A DNA stretch of 35,974 nucleotides, taken from contig NZ_JAFMPZ010000082.1 in the NCBI RefSeq assembly GCF_017353455.1, positions 1 to 35,974 of the forward strand, written 5' to 3'. Under the pieces are notes generated by a model. That model saw only the letters and a program-made list of their open reading frames with translations, was not told where the DNA came from and ran no database searches. Below, piece after piece: positions 7,815-15,749 of the stretch (positions are counted from its first letter, which is position 1; each line of letters starts with the position of its first letter). The translations under genes were made by a program, and so were the position numbers. The stretch is from Streptomyces laculatispora. GTDB taxonomy: Bacteria > Actinomycetota > Actinomycetes > Streptomycetales > Streptomycetaceae.

Positions 7815-8447
7815 TCAGCCGACGTCCAGACTGCCCGTGCGGGTGCGCTTGAGCTCGAAGAGGTCCTCGTGGCCGGCGAGCACCCGGAAGCTGTCGAACA
7901 GCCGCGCCGCCTCCTCACCGCGCGGCACCGCCCGCAGCACCGGGCCGAACCAGACGCTCCCGTCGACATGGATGGTCGGCGTACCCACGTATCCGTCCGC
8001 CTCCGGGTCCTTGCCCGCGTCATGGCTGCGCCGCAGCGCCGCGTCGTAGGTGTCCGTGTGCGCGGCGGCGGCCAGCGCGGCGGGCAGACCCAGCTCGTCG
8101 AGGGACTGGGCGATCACCTCGTCGAAGTCCTCGTTCTTCTGCTGGTGGATCCGGGTGCCGAAGGCCGTGTACAGGTCGCGCAGGACGGCGTCGCCGTGCT
8201 GCTCGGCCGCCGCGACGGCGACCCGCACCGGCCCGATCGACTTGTCGACCAGGGTGCGGTACCAGTCGGGGAGTTCGTTGCCGGTGTTGTGCAGGTGGAG
8301 GCTCATCACGTGGAAACGGAGCTCGATGTCGCGCTGCTGCTCCACCTCCAGCATCCAGCGCGAGGTGATCCAGGCGAACGGGCAGGCCGGGTCGAAGTAG
8401 AAGTCGACGGCGGGCCTGCCCGTGTCCGTGCTGCGGTGAGTGGTCAT
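7815..8447 (-). CDS. DsbA-family protein, Rv2466c (mycothiol-dependent nitroreductase)-like
   Basis: A 210-residue thioredoxin-fold protein beginning [20 protein letters not shown]. The sequence [19 protein letters not shown], then [26 protein letters not shown] and GTPTIHVDG, matches the family of the mycobacterial mycothiol-dependent reductase Rv2466c. The active-site motif reads C-P-F-A, so the second cysteine of the usual C-P-W-C is missing and the protein would act through a single thiol, probably with mycothiol. A frame extends to 8489, but ATG 8447 starts exactly where homologues begin. It is alone on its strand, convergent with the chelatase gene. Confidence 0.88.
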   Translation of the reverse strand: MTTHRSTDTGRPAVDFYFDPACPFAWITSRWMLEVEQQRDIELRFHVMSLHLHNTGNELPDWYRTLVDKSIGPVRVAVAAAEQHGDAVLRDLYTAFGTRIHQQKNEDFDEVIAQSLDELGLPAALAAAAHTDTYDAALRRSHDAGKDPEADGYVGTPTIHVDGSVWFGPVLRAVPRGEEAARLFDSFRVLAGHEDLFELKRTRTGSLDVG

Positions 8448-8515
8448 GCCCTGAGCGTAGCCAGCCGGTGGCGCAGTTGGGCGGGCCATTCACCGGCTGT
8501 CTGGCTGGGCCACTT

Positions 8516-9100
8516 TCAGGCGGCGGCCCACCGCGGATCGCGCCCGCTCAGGGCCACGGCCCGCTCGAAGCCGGACACCCGGTTCCCGACGGTGATCTCG
8601 GCGGCGAAGCCCTCGTACTGCCGGTAGAGCCCGGCGGTCTTCTCGACGACCTCCAGGACGTAGCCGGCCGCCTCGTCGGAGAGCCGGAACTGCTGGCCGG
8701 TGGCCCGTGCCACGTCCCAGCCGTGCAGCGCCGTCTCCATGATGAGCATCTCGGCGGTGTCCGCGGCCGGGGAGGCCGAGTCGCCCTGTCCGATGGTGCC
8801 CTCCCAGACGGCGGGGTCGGACCAGGCGGCGACGGCGCGGTCCAGCTGCGCCGCGTACCGCTCGGCCCAGTCGGCGTCCGCCGTGAAGTCGCGGGTGGTG
8901 AGTTCCCCGGGGATCTCCGTGCGCAGGGCGCGGTGCTCCATGCCGTGCGAGGTGTAGAGCACCCAGTGGTTGATGAGCCCGCGGACGTCCCAGCCTTCGC
9001 AGGGAGTCGCGGAGTTGTCGAGTTGGGCGGCGCTGACGGCGCGGGCCACTCGGGCCGCCTCGGCGGCGCATTCAGTCATACGGTCGTGCTCGGTCTTCAT
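8516..9100 (-). CDS. TIGR03086-type metal-binding protein (DinB / mycothiol maleylpyruvate isomerase fold)
   Basis: A 194-residue protein of the DinB-like four-helix family common in actinobacteria. Features are the TPCEGWDVRGLINHWV segment (H45), a histidine pair in SHGMEH, and ETALHGWDVARATG (H126), where histidines of this family bind a divalent metal. Members use mycothiol or bacillithiol as thiol cofactor or are uncharacterised; the substrate here is unknown. It lies 68 bp upstream of the DsbA-like gene on the same strand, so the two putative thiol-linked proteins could share a transcript. The ATG at 9100 gives the standard family start. Confidence 0.82.
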   Translation of the reverse strand: MKTEHDRMTECAAEAARVARAVSAAQLDNSATPCEGWDVRGLINHWVLYTSHGMEHRALRTEIPGELTTRDFTADADWAERYAAQLDRAVAAWSDPAVWEGTIGQGDSASPAADTAEMLIMETALHGWDVARATGQQFRLSDEAAGYVLEVVEKTAGLYRQYEGFAAEITVGNRVSGFERAVALSGRDPRWAAA

Positions 9101-9158
9101 GCGGAACAGGCTAGGACCGGCGCCCGCCCAGGGTATTGAAGAAAAGCGACAGCGACGG

Positions 9159-10160
9159 TCAGACGGCCGCGTCGACCAGTGCGGTCAGCTCGGCGACGGA
9201 CATCGAGCCGGGTTCGCGTCGTTCCCGGGCGCAGCTGTTCGCGATCCGCCGCAGCACGTCGTTGACCGGGGTGGGTACGCCGTGGAGCCGGCCGAGCAGC
9301 ACGATCTCGCCGTTGAGGTAGTCGGCCTCGATCGTGCCGGTGCCCCGGCTGAGGCTCTGCCACGAGGAGCCGCCGCTGCGCGGGGAGCCGTCGAAGGGTT
9401 CGAAGCGGATCCGGTCGCCGCGCGCCTCGGCCTGTTCGGCCTGGCCCACCGCCTCGGCGCCGGCCGCCTTGAGCACGGCCTGCCCCTCGGCCAGCGCCCT
9501 CCTGAACAGGGCGGTGGCGTCGTCCCCGGTGAGCGGGCCGGTGGCCGCCTCGATGGCGTTGGCCAGGTTGGAGAGCAGCTTGCCGTACTTCCAGCGCATC
9601 ACGTCCGCCACCACGGGGGCGAGCAGCTTCGCCTGCTCCAGGTCGGCGGAGATCCGCCGGGCGGTGTCGTCGGTCCCCGACGGGTAGCGGCCCAGGTGCA
9701 GGATGCCGGTGAGCGGGGTTCCGGCCGCGGACACCTCGCCGGGCCGCACGAAGGTCGCGGGCAGCCAGACGCACATGCCGTACACCCGGTCGAAGCGGCG
9801 CAGCGCGAGGCGTTCGCCTTCCACGCCGTTCTGCGCGCAGATCAGCGGCAGCCGTTCACCGGCCGTGCCGCCGCCCGCCACCGGCCGGGCGCTCCAGGCG
9901 TCGAGTGCGGCGATGCTGTCCTGCGTCTTGACGGCGAGTACGAGGACGTCGTCCGGGGCCAGCGGGAGCGCCTCGGGCCCGTCGACGACGGGGAGCTCGT
10001 GGGTGCGGGTGCCGTCGGGGGTGGCGAGCCGGAGTCCGCCGGTGCGCAGCGCCGCGTACTGGGCTCCGCGGGCCACGAGCACCACGCGGTGGCCCGCCTC
10101 GGCCAGCCGTCCGCCGATGGCGCCGCCGACGGCGCCCGCTCCCACGATGACGTAGCGCAT
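9159..10160 (-). CDS. 2-dehydropantoate 2-reductase family protein (ApbA/PanE-like)
   Basis: A 333-residue NAD(P)-dependent reductase. The N terminus MRYVIVGAGAVGGAIGGRLA is a textbook Rossmann G-x-G-x-x-G. Later landmarks are LVLAVKTQD, CAQNGVEGE and the helical C-terminal domain with the catalytic-type lysine in RWKYGKLLSNLANAIEA. The family reduces ketopantoate to pantoate for coenzyme A, but many actinobacterial paralogues have other keto-acid substrates, so the true substrate is uncertain. The start at 10160 has GGAGGAG upstream. It is divergent from the aldo/keto reductase gene, with 108 bp between the start codons. Confidence 0.88.
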   Translation of the reverse strand: MRYVIVGAGAVGGAIGGRLAEAGHRVVLVARGAQYAALRTGGLRLATPDGTRTHELPVVDGPEALPLAPDDVLVLAVKTQDSIAALDAWSARPVAGGGTAGERLPLICAQNGVEGERLALRRFDRVYGMCVWLPATFVRPGEVSAAGTPLTGILHLGRYPSGTDDTARRISADLEQAKLLAPVVADVMRWKYGKLLSNLANAIEAATGPLTGDDATALFRRALAEGQAVLKAAGAEAVGQAEQAEARGDRIRFEPFDGSPRSGGSSWQSLSRGTGTIEADYLNGEIVLLGRLHGVPTPVNDVLRRIANSCARERREPGSMSVAELTALVDAAV

Positions 10161-10255
10161 CCCGCTCCTCCGCACGGCCACGGCTCGGGGCGGTGGCCCG
10201 CCGCAGTGGCGGCAAGGCACTCCCCCCGGCCGGAAGTTGCATCCACCATCCAGAC

Positions 10256-10261
10256 TACTGT
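10256..10261 (+). promoter_or_regulatory. Possible -10 box of a leaderless aldo/keto reductase transcript
   Basis: TACTGT (a TAnnnT box) ends 7 bp before the ATG at 10269, and there is no purine-rich ribosome site in the 20 bases before that ATG. Together these suggest transcription starting at or next to the start codon. I see no convincing -35 box. Confidence 0.3.
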
Positions 10262-10268
10262 TTCCCTT

Positions 10269-11138
10269 ATGTCTTCCGTGTCCCGATCCCCCGCCGACTC
10301 CTTCCTCCTCGGCGGCGAGCTGCCCGTGCGCCGTCTCGGCTACGGCACCGCCCAGCTGACCGGCCCGGGGTACTGGGGCCGCCGCGGCGAGCGGCAGGAG
10401 TCGCTGACCGTACTCAGGGCGGCGGTCGACCGGGGCGTGACCCTGATCGACACCGCCGACAACTACGGTCCGGGGGTGGCCGAGGAGCTGGTCGCCGAGG
10501 CGCTGCACCCGTACCGCGACGATCTGGTGATCGCGACCAAGGGCGGCGTCGTCCGGACCGGTGACAGCGCCTGGCACATCGCGGGGCGGCCCGAGCAGCT
10601 GCGGGCGATGTGCGAGGCCAGTCTGCGCCGGCTGCGGACCGACCGGATCGACCTCTACCAGCTGCACCGGCTTGATCCGCAGGTGCCGTTGGCCGAGCAG
10701 CTGGGCGCTCTGGACGCGCTGCGGCAGGAGGGTAAGATCCGGTACATCGGTCTGGACACCCTTACCGCCGACCAGCTGGAGCAGGCGCTCTCCCTGACCG
10801 GGATCGCCTCGGTGCAGAACCGGTTCAATCTCCTCGACCGTTCGTCGGACGCGGTACTGAGGGTGTGCGAGGCCCATGGCCTGGCCTTCCTGCCCTGGTT
10901 CCCGCTGGCGAACGGCGCCCTGACCGGCGAAGGCGCCGCGGCGCTCGCCGGGGTCGCGGAACGCCACGGTGCCACCCGCGGGCAGATCGCCCTCGCCTGG
11001 CTGCTGCACCACTCCCCCGCGCTGTGCCCGACTCCGGGCACCGGTTCGCCCCTCCATCTCGCGGAGAACCTCCGGGCCGGGGAGATCCGGCTGTCGACCG
11101 ATGACATGAGCCTCCTGGAGGCGCTCGCATCCGCATGA
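10269..11138 (+). CDS. Aldo/keto reductase
   Basis: A 289-residue NADPH-dependent oxidoreductase with TIM-barrel fold. The catalytic tetrad is readable: D61 and Y66 in LIDTADNYGPG, K91 in VIATKGG, H133 in YQLHRLDP. The cofactor-binding end is represented by CPTPGTGSPLHLAENL. The substrate is unknown. The start ATG 10269 opens directly into the usual MSSVSRSP / LGGELPVRRLGYGTAQ beginning but has no ribosome site, see the proposed leaderless start. The ABC ATPase gene follows 13 bp after the stop, with its AAGGAG overlapping this stop codon, so the two are probably co-transcribed. Confidence 0.92.
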   Translation: MSSVSRSPADSFLLGGELPVRRLGYGTAQLTGPGYWGRRGERQESLTVLRAAVDRGVTLIDTADNYGPGVAEELVAEALHPYRDDLVIATKGGVVRTGDSAWHIAGRPEQLRAMCEASLRRLRTDRIDLYQLHRLDPQVPLAEQLGALDALRQEGKIRYIGLDTLTADQLEQALSLTGIASVQNRFNLLDRSSDAVLRVCEAHGLAFLPWFPLANGALTGEGAAALAGVAERHGATRGQIALAWLLHHSPALCPTPGTGSPLHLAENLRAGEIRLSTDDMSLLEALASA

Positions 11139-11151
11139 AGGAGTACCGCAC

Positions 11152-11988
11152 GTGACCACCACCGCCCCCCTCGTCCCGCCTTCGCCGACGGCCCCGGTCC
11201 CGGTGATCAGGGCCGACGGCGTCACGCTCGTACGGGACGGCAGGGTCCTGCTCGACTCGGTCTCGCTGACCGTGCGCGGCGGGGAGCACTGGGCGCTGCT
11301 CGGCGCCAACGGTGCGGGCAAGAGCACCCTGCTGGGGCTGCTCGGTGCGATCAGACATCCCACCCGGGGCACGGTGGAGGTGCTGGGCCGCACCGTCGGG
11401 CGGGTCGATCTGCGGGAGCTGCGGACGCTGCTGGGGCATGTCGATCCGCGCCATCCGCTGCGTTCGCCGCTGTCGGTGAACGACGTGGTGCTGACGGGGC
11501 TGACCAACTCGGTCGAGCCGGTGCCGCGCTGGTCGGCGAGCCCGGAGCAGCGGGAGCGGGCGGACCGGCTGCTGAAGATGCTGGGCATGGGCGGCAAGGA
11601 GGGGGCGCGCTGGCCCGCGCTGTCGCAGGGCGAGCGGGGCCGTACGCTCATCGCCCGCGCACTGATGCCGCAGCCCCGGCTGCTGCTGCTCGACGAGCCG
11701 GCCACCGGGCTGGACCTGGCTGCCCGCGAGCAGCTGCTGGACAGTCTGGACGCCCTGCGCGAGGAGCACCCGGAGCTGGCGACGGTGCTGGTGACCCACC
11801 ATCTGGAGGAGCTGCCCGCCTCCACCACCCATGCGATGCTGCTGCGCGGCGGACGATGTGTGGCCTCAGGGCCGGCGGACGAGGTGCTGACCACGGATCA
11901 GGTCAGCGACTGCTTCGGTCATCCGGTACGGATCTCCCGCACGGACGGGCGGTGGACGGCGCGGGCCCGCCCGGCCGCCGGCCGCTGA
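11152..11988 (+). CDS. Orphan ABC transporter ATP-binding protein
   Basis: A 278-residue single ATPase domain. Walker A GANGAGKST is at residues 51-59, Walker B LLLLDEPATGLD and the H-loop VTHHLEEL are present. The signature reads LSQGERGR instead of LSGGQ. There is no membrane protein or binding protein next to it. Single ATPases with LSQGE and this general layout resemble the ModF/YlmA-type group, whose roles are not settled. The GTG start has AAGGAG ten bases upstream. It ends 9 bp from the convergent NTF2-like gene. Confidence 0.87.
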   Translation: MTTTAPLVPPSPTAPVPVIRADGVTLVRDGRVLLDSVSLTVRGGEHWALLGANGAGKSTLLGLLGAIRHPTRGTVEVLGRTVGRVDLRELRTLLGHVDPRHPLRSPLSVNDVVLTGLTNSVEPVPRWSASPEQRERADRLLKMLGMGGKEGARWPALSQGERGRTLIARALMPQPRLLLLDEPATGLDLAAREQLLDSLDALREEHPELATVLVTHHLEELPASTTHAMLLRGGRCVASGPADEVLTTDQVSDCFGHPVRISRTDGRWTARARPAAGR

Positions 11989-11997
11989 CCCGGCCGC

Positions 11998-12381
11998 TCA
12001 GCCGTCGGCCGCCGGTGCGGTGACGAAGGGGGTGGCCTGGTGGTAATAGAGCAGCCACCCCGTCTCGGTGAGCCGCCACAGTGAACTGCGGTGGGCGCAC
12101 TCGCCCTTGGCCTCGGTGTCGAAGGTGACGTGGACGAGTTCGTCGGCGAGCTGGACCCCGCGCATCCGTGAGGCGGTGAGCTGTCCGGGGCCCGCGGCGG
12201 CGCCCGTGACCAGCGAGGTGATGACCATGTCGCGGTCCCGGTGGCGGCCGGTCGTGTCGACCTCGCGGAAGTCGGGGTGCAGGACCTGGACGAGGAGTTC
12301 GGCGGAGGCCTGCACCAGCGGGTCGAGGAGGCGGAGTTCGCCCTCGACCGCCGCGGCCACGCCGGGCGACGGCTCGCTCAC
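11998..12381 (-). CDS. NTF2-like (DUF4440/SnoaL-type) small protein
   Basis: A 127-residue protein with the cone-fold pattern of nuclear-transport-factor-2-like proteins: an N-terminal helix (VEGELRLLDPLVQAS), then LHPDFREVDTTGRH, and a C-terminal W-x-L-T-E-T-G-W-x-L-x-Y-x-H-Q-A-T-P-F. Members include DUF4440 proteins and small enzymes; function cannot be assigned. The start is the GTG at 12381 overlapping the stop of the upstream DUF1697 gene by 4 bp (GTGA), with GGAGG a few bases upstream, so the two are translationally coupled. Confidence 0.82.
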   Translation of the reverse strand: MSEPSPGVAAAVEGELRLLDPLVQASAELLVQVLHPDFREVDTTGRHRDRDMVITSLVTGAAAGPGQLTASRMRGVQLADELVHVTFDTEAKGECAHRSSLWRLTETGWLLYYHQATPFVTAPAADG

Positions 12382-12929
12382 GCGCCACCTCCGGTCATCT
12401 CCACGAGCCGGGTGACGGTGTTCCAGTTGCGTGAGGTGGCGACGAGGCCCTTGCCGACCGCGAGCCGGGACAGGGCGGCGGCGAGCCTGGAGCCACCGAG
12501 GGCGTCCGGGACGTAGAGGTAGAGGGCACGGTCGCCGAGCCGGAACTCCTCGGGGAGATAGGCGGCGGCTTCCAGCGAGGCGAAGTGGGCGGCGTCGACC
12601 GGCTGGTCGAAGTAGGTGACGTGCAATTGCCTGCCCTGGACCTCGGCAGCCGGGAACGGGCAGGCGCCGGCCACGGCGGCGAGGTAGGCGGCATCCCTGA
12701 CCAGGCACTCCACCGCGAAGCCGAACTGCTCCTCGATGGCCCGCTCCAGCTCCGCGGTGAGCGCGTCCTCGTCGCCGGATTCGCTGCTGAAGACCGCGTT
12801 GCCGCTCTGCAGGTAGGTACGGACATCGCCGTGTCCCAGTCCGGTGAGCAGCGCGCGGAGTTCGGCCATCGGCACCTTGCGGTGGCCGCTCACGTTGATC
12901 CCGCGCAGCAGGGCCGCGTACATCGTCAT
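12378..12929 (-). CDS. DUF1697 family protein
   Basis: A 183-residue protein with the hallmark N terminus M-x-M-Y-A-A-L-L-R-G-I-N-V-x-G-H followed by KVPMAELRALL, YLQSGNAVF and a C-terminal SRNWNTVTRL. These define DUF1697, a family without proven function. I chose ATG 12929, which matches the family start, over a GTG two codons upstream at 12935. No good ribosome site precedes either, so a leaderless transcript is possible. It is coupled to the NTF2-like gene downstream. Confidence 0.88.
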   Translation of the reverse strand: MTMYAALLRGINVSGHRKVPMAELRALLTGLGHGDVRTYLQSGNAVFSSESGDEDALTAELERAIEEQFGFAVECLVRDAAYLAAVAGACPFPAAEVQGRQLHVTYFDQPVDAAHFASLEAAAYLPEEFRLGDRALYLYVPDALGGSRLAAALSRLAVGKGLVATSRNWNTVTRLVEMTGGGA

Positions 12930-12961
12930 GGGCACACCATAGGACGATCAGCTCGAGCCGT

Positions 12962-13000
12962 GCGGCCGCCGCGCCCCGTGGGGGAGGGCGCGGTGGCCGC
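12962..13000 (-). terminator. Strong hairpin downstream of the subtilisin-like protease
   Basis: Left arm GCGGCCGCCGCGCCC (12962-12976) pairs with right arm GGGCGCGGTGGCCGC (12986-13000) over 15 positions, with one G-T wobble and a 9-base loop. It begins 18 bp after the protease stop on the minus strand. There is no U tract, as is common for actinobacterial terminators. It also lies just upstream of the DUF1697 gene. Confidence 0.7.
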
Positions 13001-13018
13001 CGGTCAGGGGTGGTGCTG

Positions 13019-14221
<1,203 letters not shown>

Positions 14222-14296
14222 GAAGAGGGGGTCTCCTCGTCATTCTTTGTGGGGGGATTGGCCCTCGGCCGGAAGATCTCCGGGGGTTGGCTCGAA

Positions 14297-14325
14297 ACCC
14301 TGACCGATTGACGCGCCCAGATCAA
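14297..14325 (-). promoter_or_regulatory. Possible promoter of the protease gene
   Basis: Read on the minus strand, TTGATC (14320-14325) is followed after 17 bp by CAGGGT (14297-14302), a reasonable vegetative-type pair for Streptomyces. Transcription would begin about 70 bp before the protease ATG. Not confirmed by any second signal. Confidence 0.35.
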
Positions 14326-14407
14326 GACCCACCCTGTGCCTGTGGCCACCTGAGCAAGGTTTCGTCACAAGAAGTCGACCAGCCGCACCCAAGTCCGTCA
14401 CACGCAC

Positions 14408-14426
14408 TGCCCGTTACCGACGGGCA
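14408..14426. repeat. Perfect 7-bp inverted repeat in the protease/P450 gap
   Basis: TGCCCGT (14408-14414) and ACGGGCA (14420-14426) are exact inverse copies separated by TACCG. It lies about 190 bp upstream of the protease gene and could be an operator or a small hairpin. The rest of the 286-bp gap (14222-14507) holds the proposed protease promoter and the P450 terminator and no gene that I can see. Confidence 0.4.
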
Positions 14427-14459
14427 CACCACCGGTCACGCTCCCGGACACAGCACTGC

Positions 14460-14492
14460 GCCCCGTTCGTGACGATGCATCACGAACGGGGC
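14460..14492 (-). terminator. Perfect terminator hairpin of the atropopeptide-type operon
   Basis: GCCCCGTTCGTGA (14460-14472) and TCACGAACGGGGC (14480-14492) form a perfect 13-bp stem with a 7-base loop. It begins 16 bp after the P450 stop on the minus strand. There is no U tract. It closes the two-gene precursor/P450 unit. Confidence 0.8.
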
Positions 14493-14507
14493 GGAGCAGG
14501 GCGGGGT

Positions 14508-15554
14508 TCAGCGTCGGACGATCCGCACTCCGGTCACGCCCATCAGCCCGGCGAGGGGGACACCGGAGGACGCCTGCGCGGGATCCACCGTCAGACCCCC
14601 GCCGCGCACCATGTCGAGCAGCATCTCGGCGAGCGGCATCACCATGTGCCGCCCCCAGCAGCGCTCGGACACATGGCCGAAGGGCAGATAGCCGGGCTGA
14701 TCGTCCGGGTCGAGGCCGTCCCAGCGCTCGGGCCGGAACACATCAGGGTCCTCCCAGAGCGCGGGGTCCCGGTGGCTCAGCAGGGGCAGGAGCAGGATGT
14801 CGTCGCCGGCGCCGATCCGGGGGTCGAGCGCGGCGTACTCCGGGGACGCCCTTCGCAGGATGTTCCAGGAGGGCGGCAGCAACCGCATCGACTCGTGCAG
14901 GATGTTCCGGTTCGAGGTCTCCTCGTCGAACGGCGATCCGAGCCAGAGCGCGTTGGCGACGAGTGTCGAGACGGTGAAGCAGACCGGGGCCGCAGCTCTG
15001 CGGTACAGGCCCATGGCGTGGCGGCGGTCGCCGTAGCCCTTGGCCTCGGCGGTCAGGCCCGCGATGGCGGAGACGGGGGCGCCCGGCCGGAGCCGCCCCG
15101 GCAGGGCCGCCCCGACGACGATGACCGACCAGGTGAGTTTGGGCGTCAGCTCCAGGGCGCGGTCCATGAGGATGCGAAGCCGGTAGGGATCGGCGCCGAG
15201 GATCAGGTCACGCAGGTATACGTGACCCACGCGCGGCCACTCACCGCGGAGGTCGGCGTTCTCGGGAACGGGCTTCTTCAGAGCCGTCCGCACGTCGCGG
15301 CCGATGGCCTGCATGACGGTGGCGGCCTCGGCGCGCGGAATGGACCGCCCGTGGAGGGGCTTGAACGTGGGGCGCTCGTCCTCGGTGGCCGGCCTGGCGG
15401 CGAGGATGCGGTCGGTCAGCCCGGCCCCGGCGACGCCGACGGTGCCGGGGTCGAGCCGGAAGGCCTCCTCGCCCCGGTGGTCTCGCAGGAGCGCCTGGAG
15501 TCTCGGCGCGAAGACGACGTCCCGGGCACGGCTGCCGGTACCGGATATCTGCAT
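14508..15554 (-). CDS. Cytochrome P450, predicted RiPP cross-linking enzyme (atropopeptide/tryptorubin type)
   Basis: A 348-residue P450. The ExxR motif is E221-S-M-R224, the PERF-like segment is FRPERWDG, and the heme-ligating cysteine is C299 in FGHVSERCWGRH. That loop departs from the usual F-G-x-G-x-[HR]-x-C-x-G: the second Gly is Val and the His/Arg is Glu. The helix I region (AAAPVCFTVSTLVANALW) lacks the usual A-G-x-[DE]-T. It is shorter than the usual 400 residues of bacterial P450s. I chose ATG 15554, with GGAG (15561-15564) 6 bp upstream; a TTG four codons earlier overlaps that site. It follows the precursor gene by 114 bp with a hairpin between. In tryptorubin-type clusters a single P450 oxidatively joins the aromatic side chains of the core, and I infer that role here. 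No ferredoxin gene is adjacent. Confidence 0.92.
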   Translation of the reverse strand: MQISGTGSRARDVVFAPRLQALLRDHRGEEAFRLDPGTVGVAGAGLTDRILAARPATEDERPTFKPLHGRSIPRAEAATVMQAIGRDVRTALKKPVPENADLRGEWPRVGHVYLRDLILGADPYRLRILMDRALELTPKLTWSVIVVGAALPGRLRPGAPVSAIAGLTAEAKGYGDRRHAMGLYRRAAAPVCFTVSTLVANALWLGSPFDEETSNRNILHESMRLLPPSWNILRRASPEYAALDPRIGAGDDILLLPLLSHRDPALWEDPDVFRPERWDGLDPDDQPGYLPFGHVSERCWGRHMVMPLAEMLLDMVRGGGLTVDPAQASSGVPLAGLMGVTGVRIVRR

Positions 15555-15578
15555 CGTGTTCTCCAAGAAGCGGGAGGC

Positions 15579-15619
15579 GTCCGTGCCCGGCGGGCCGTGA
15601 GGCCACGCCGGGCACGGAC
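15579..15619 (-). terminator. Intergenic attenuator-like hairpin between precursor and P450
   Basis: A perfect 14-bp stem, GTCCGTGCCCGGCG (15579-15592) with CGCCGGGCACGGAC (15606-15619), continues past a single bulged base into GGCC/GGCC with a 4-base loop, giving 18 pairs in 41 bases. On the transcript it ends about 12 bases before the P450 ribosome site and is followed by a pyrimidine-rich stretch. Such hairpins in RiPP operons are thought to keep precursor mRNA abundant relative to enzyme mRNA by partial termination or 3' end protection. Confidence 0.75.
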
Positions 15620-15668
15620 TCCGACCGAGAGACCGCGCCCCTCGGTCAACTGGACTCGTATGCCGGGT

Positions 15669-15749
15669 TTAGTACCAGAGGTACCAGGCGTACGCCTTCA
15701 GGCTCTTCTCCGGCGTCATCTTTTCCTTCAGCTGAAAAAGGAACTTCAT
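15669..15749 (-). CDS. Atropopeptide (tryptorubin-like) RiPP precursor peptide, core AWYLWY
   Basis: A 26-codon gene, far below normal gene-calling cut-offs. The peptide starts MKFLFQLKEKMTPEKS, continues L-K-A-Y, and ends with Ala21-Trp-Tyr-Leu-Trp-Tyr26 directly before TAA. The ribosome site is strong: GGAGG a few bases before the ATG. The C-terminal hexapeptide is one conservative change from AWYIWY, the sequence of tryptorubin A, which is known to be made from a ribosomal precursor by one P450. A P450 gene follows on the same strand 114 bp later. The leader is Lys/Glu-rich and probably helical. I infer that the P450 cross-links the Trp and Tyr side chains and that the leader is then removed after Tyr20. 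No protease or exporter gene is adjacent. The unmodified hexapeptide (C49H56N8O9) has monoisotopic mass 900.417, and each oxidative cross-link would remove 2.016. Confidence 0.92.
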   Translation of the reverse strand: MKFLFQLKEKMTPEKSLKAYAWYLWY

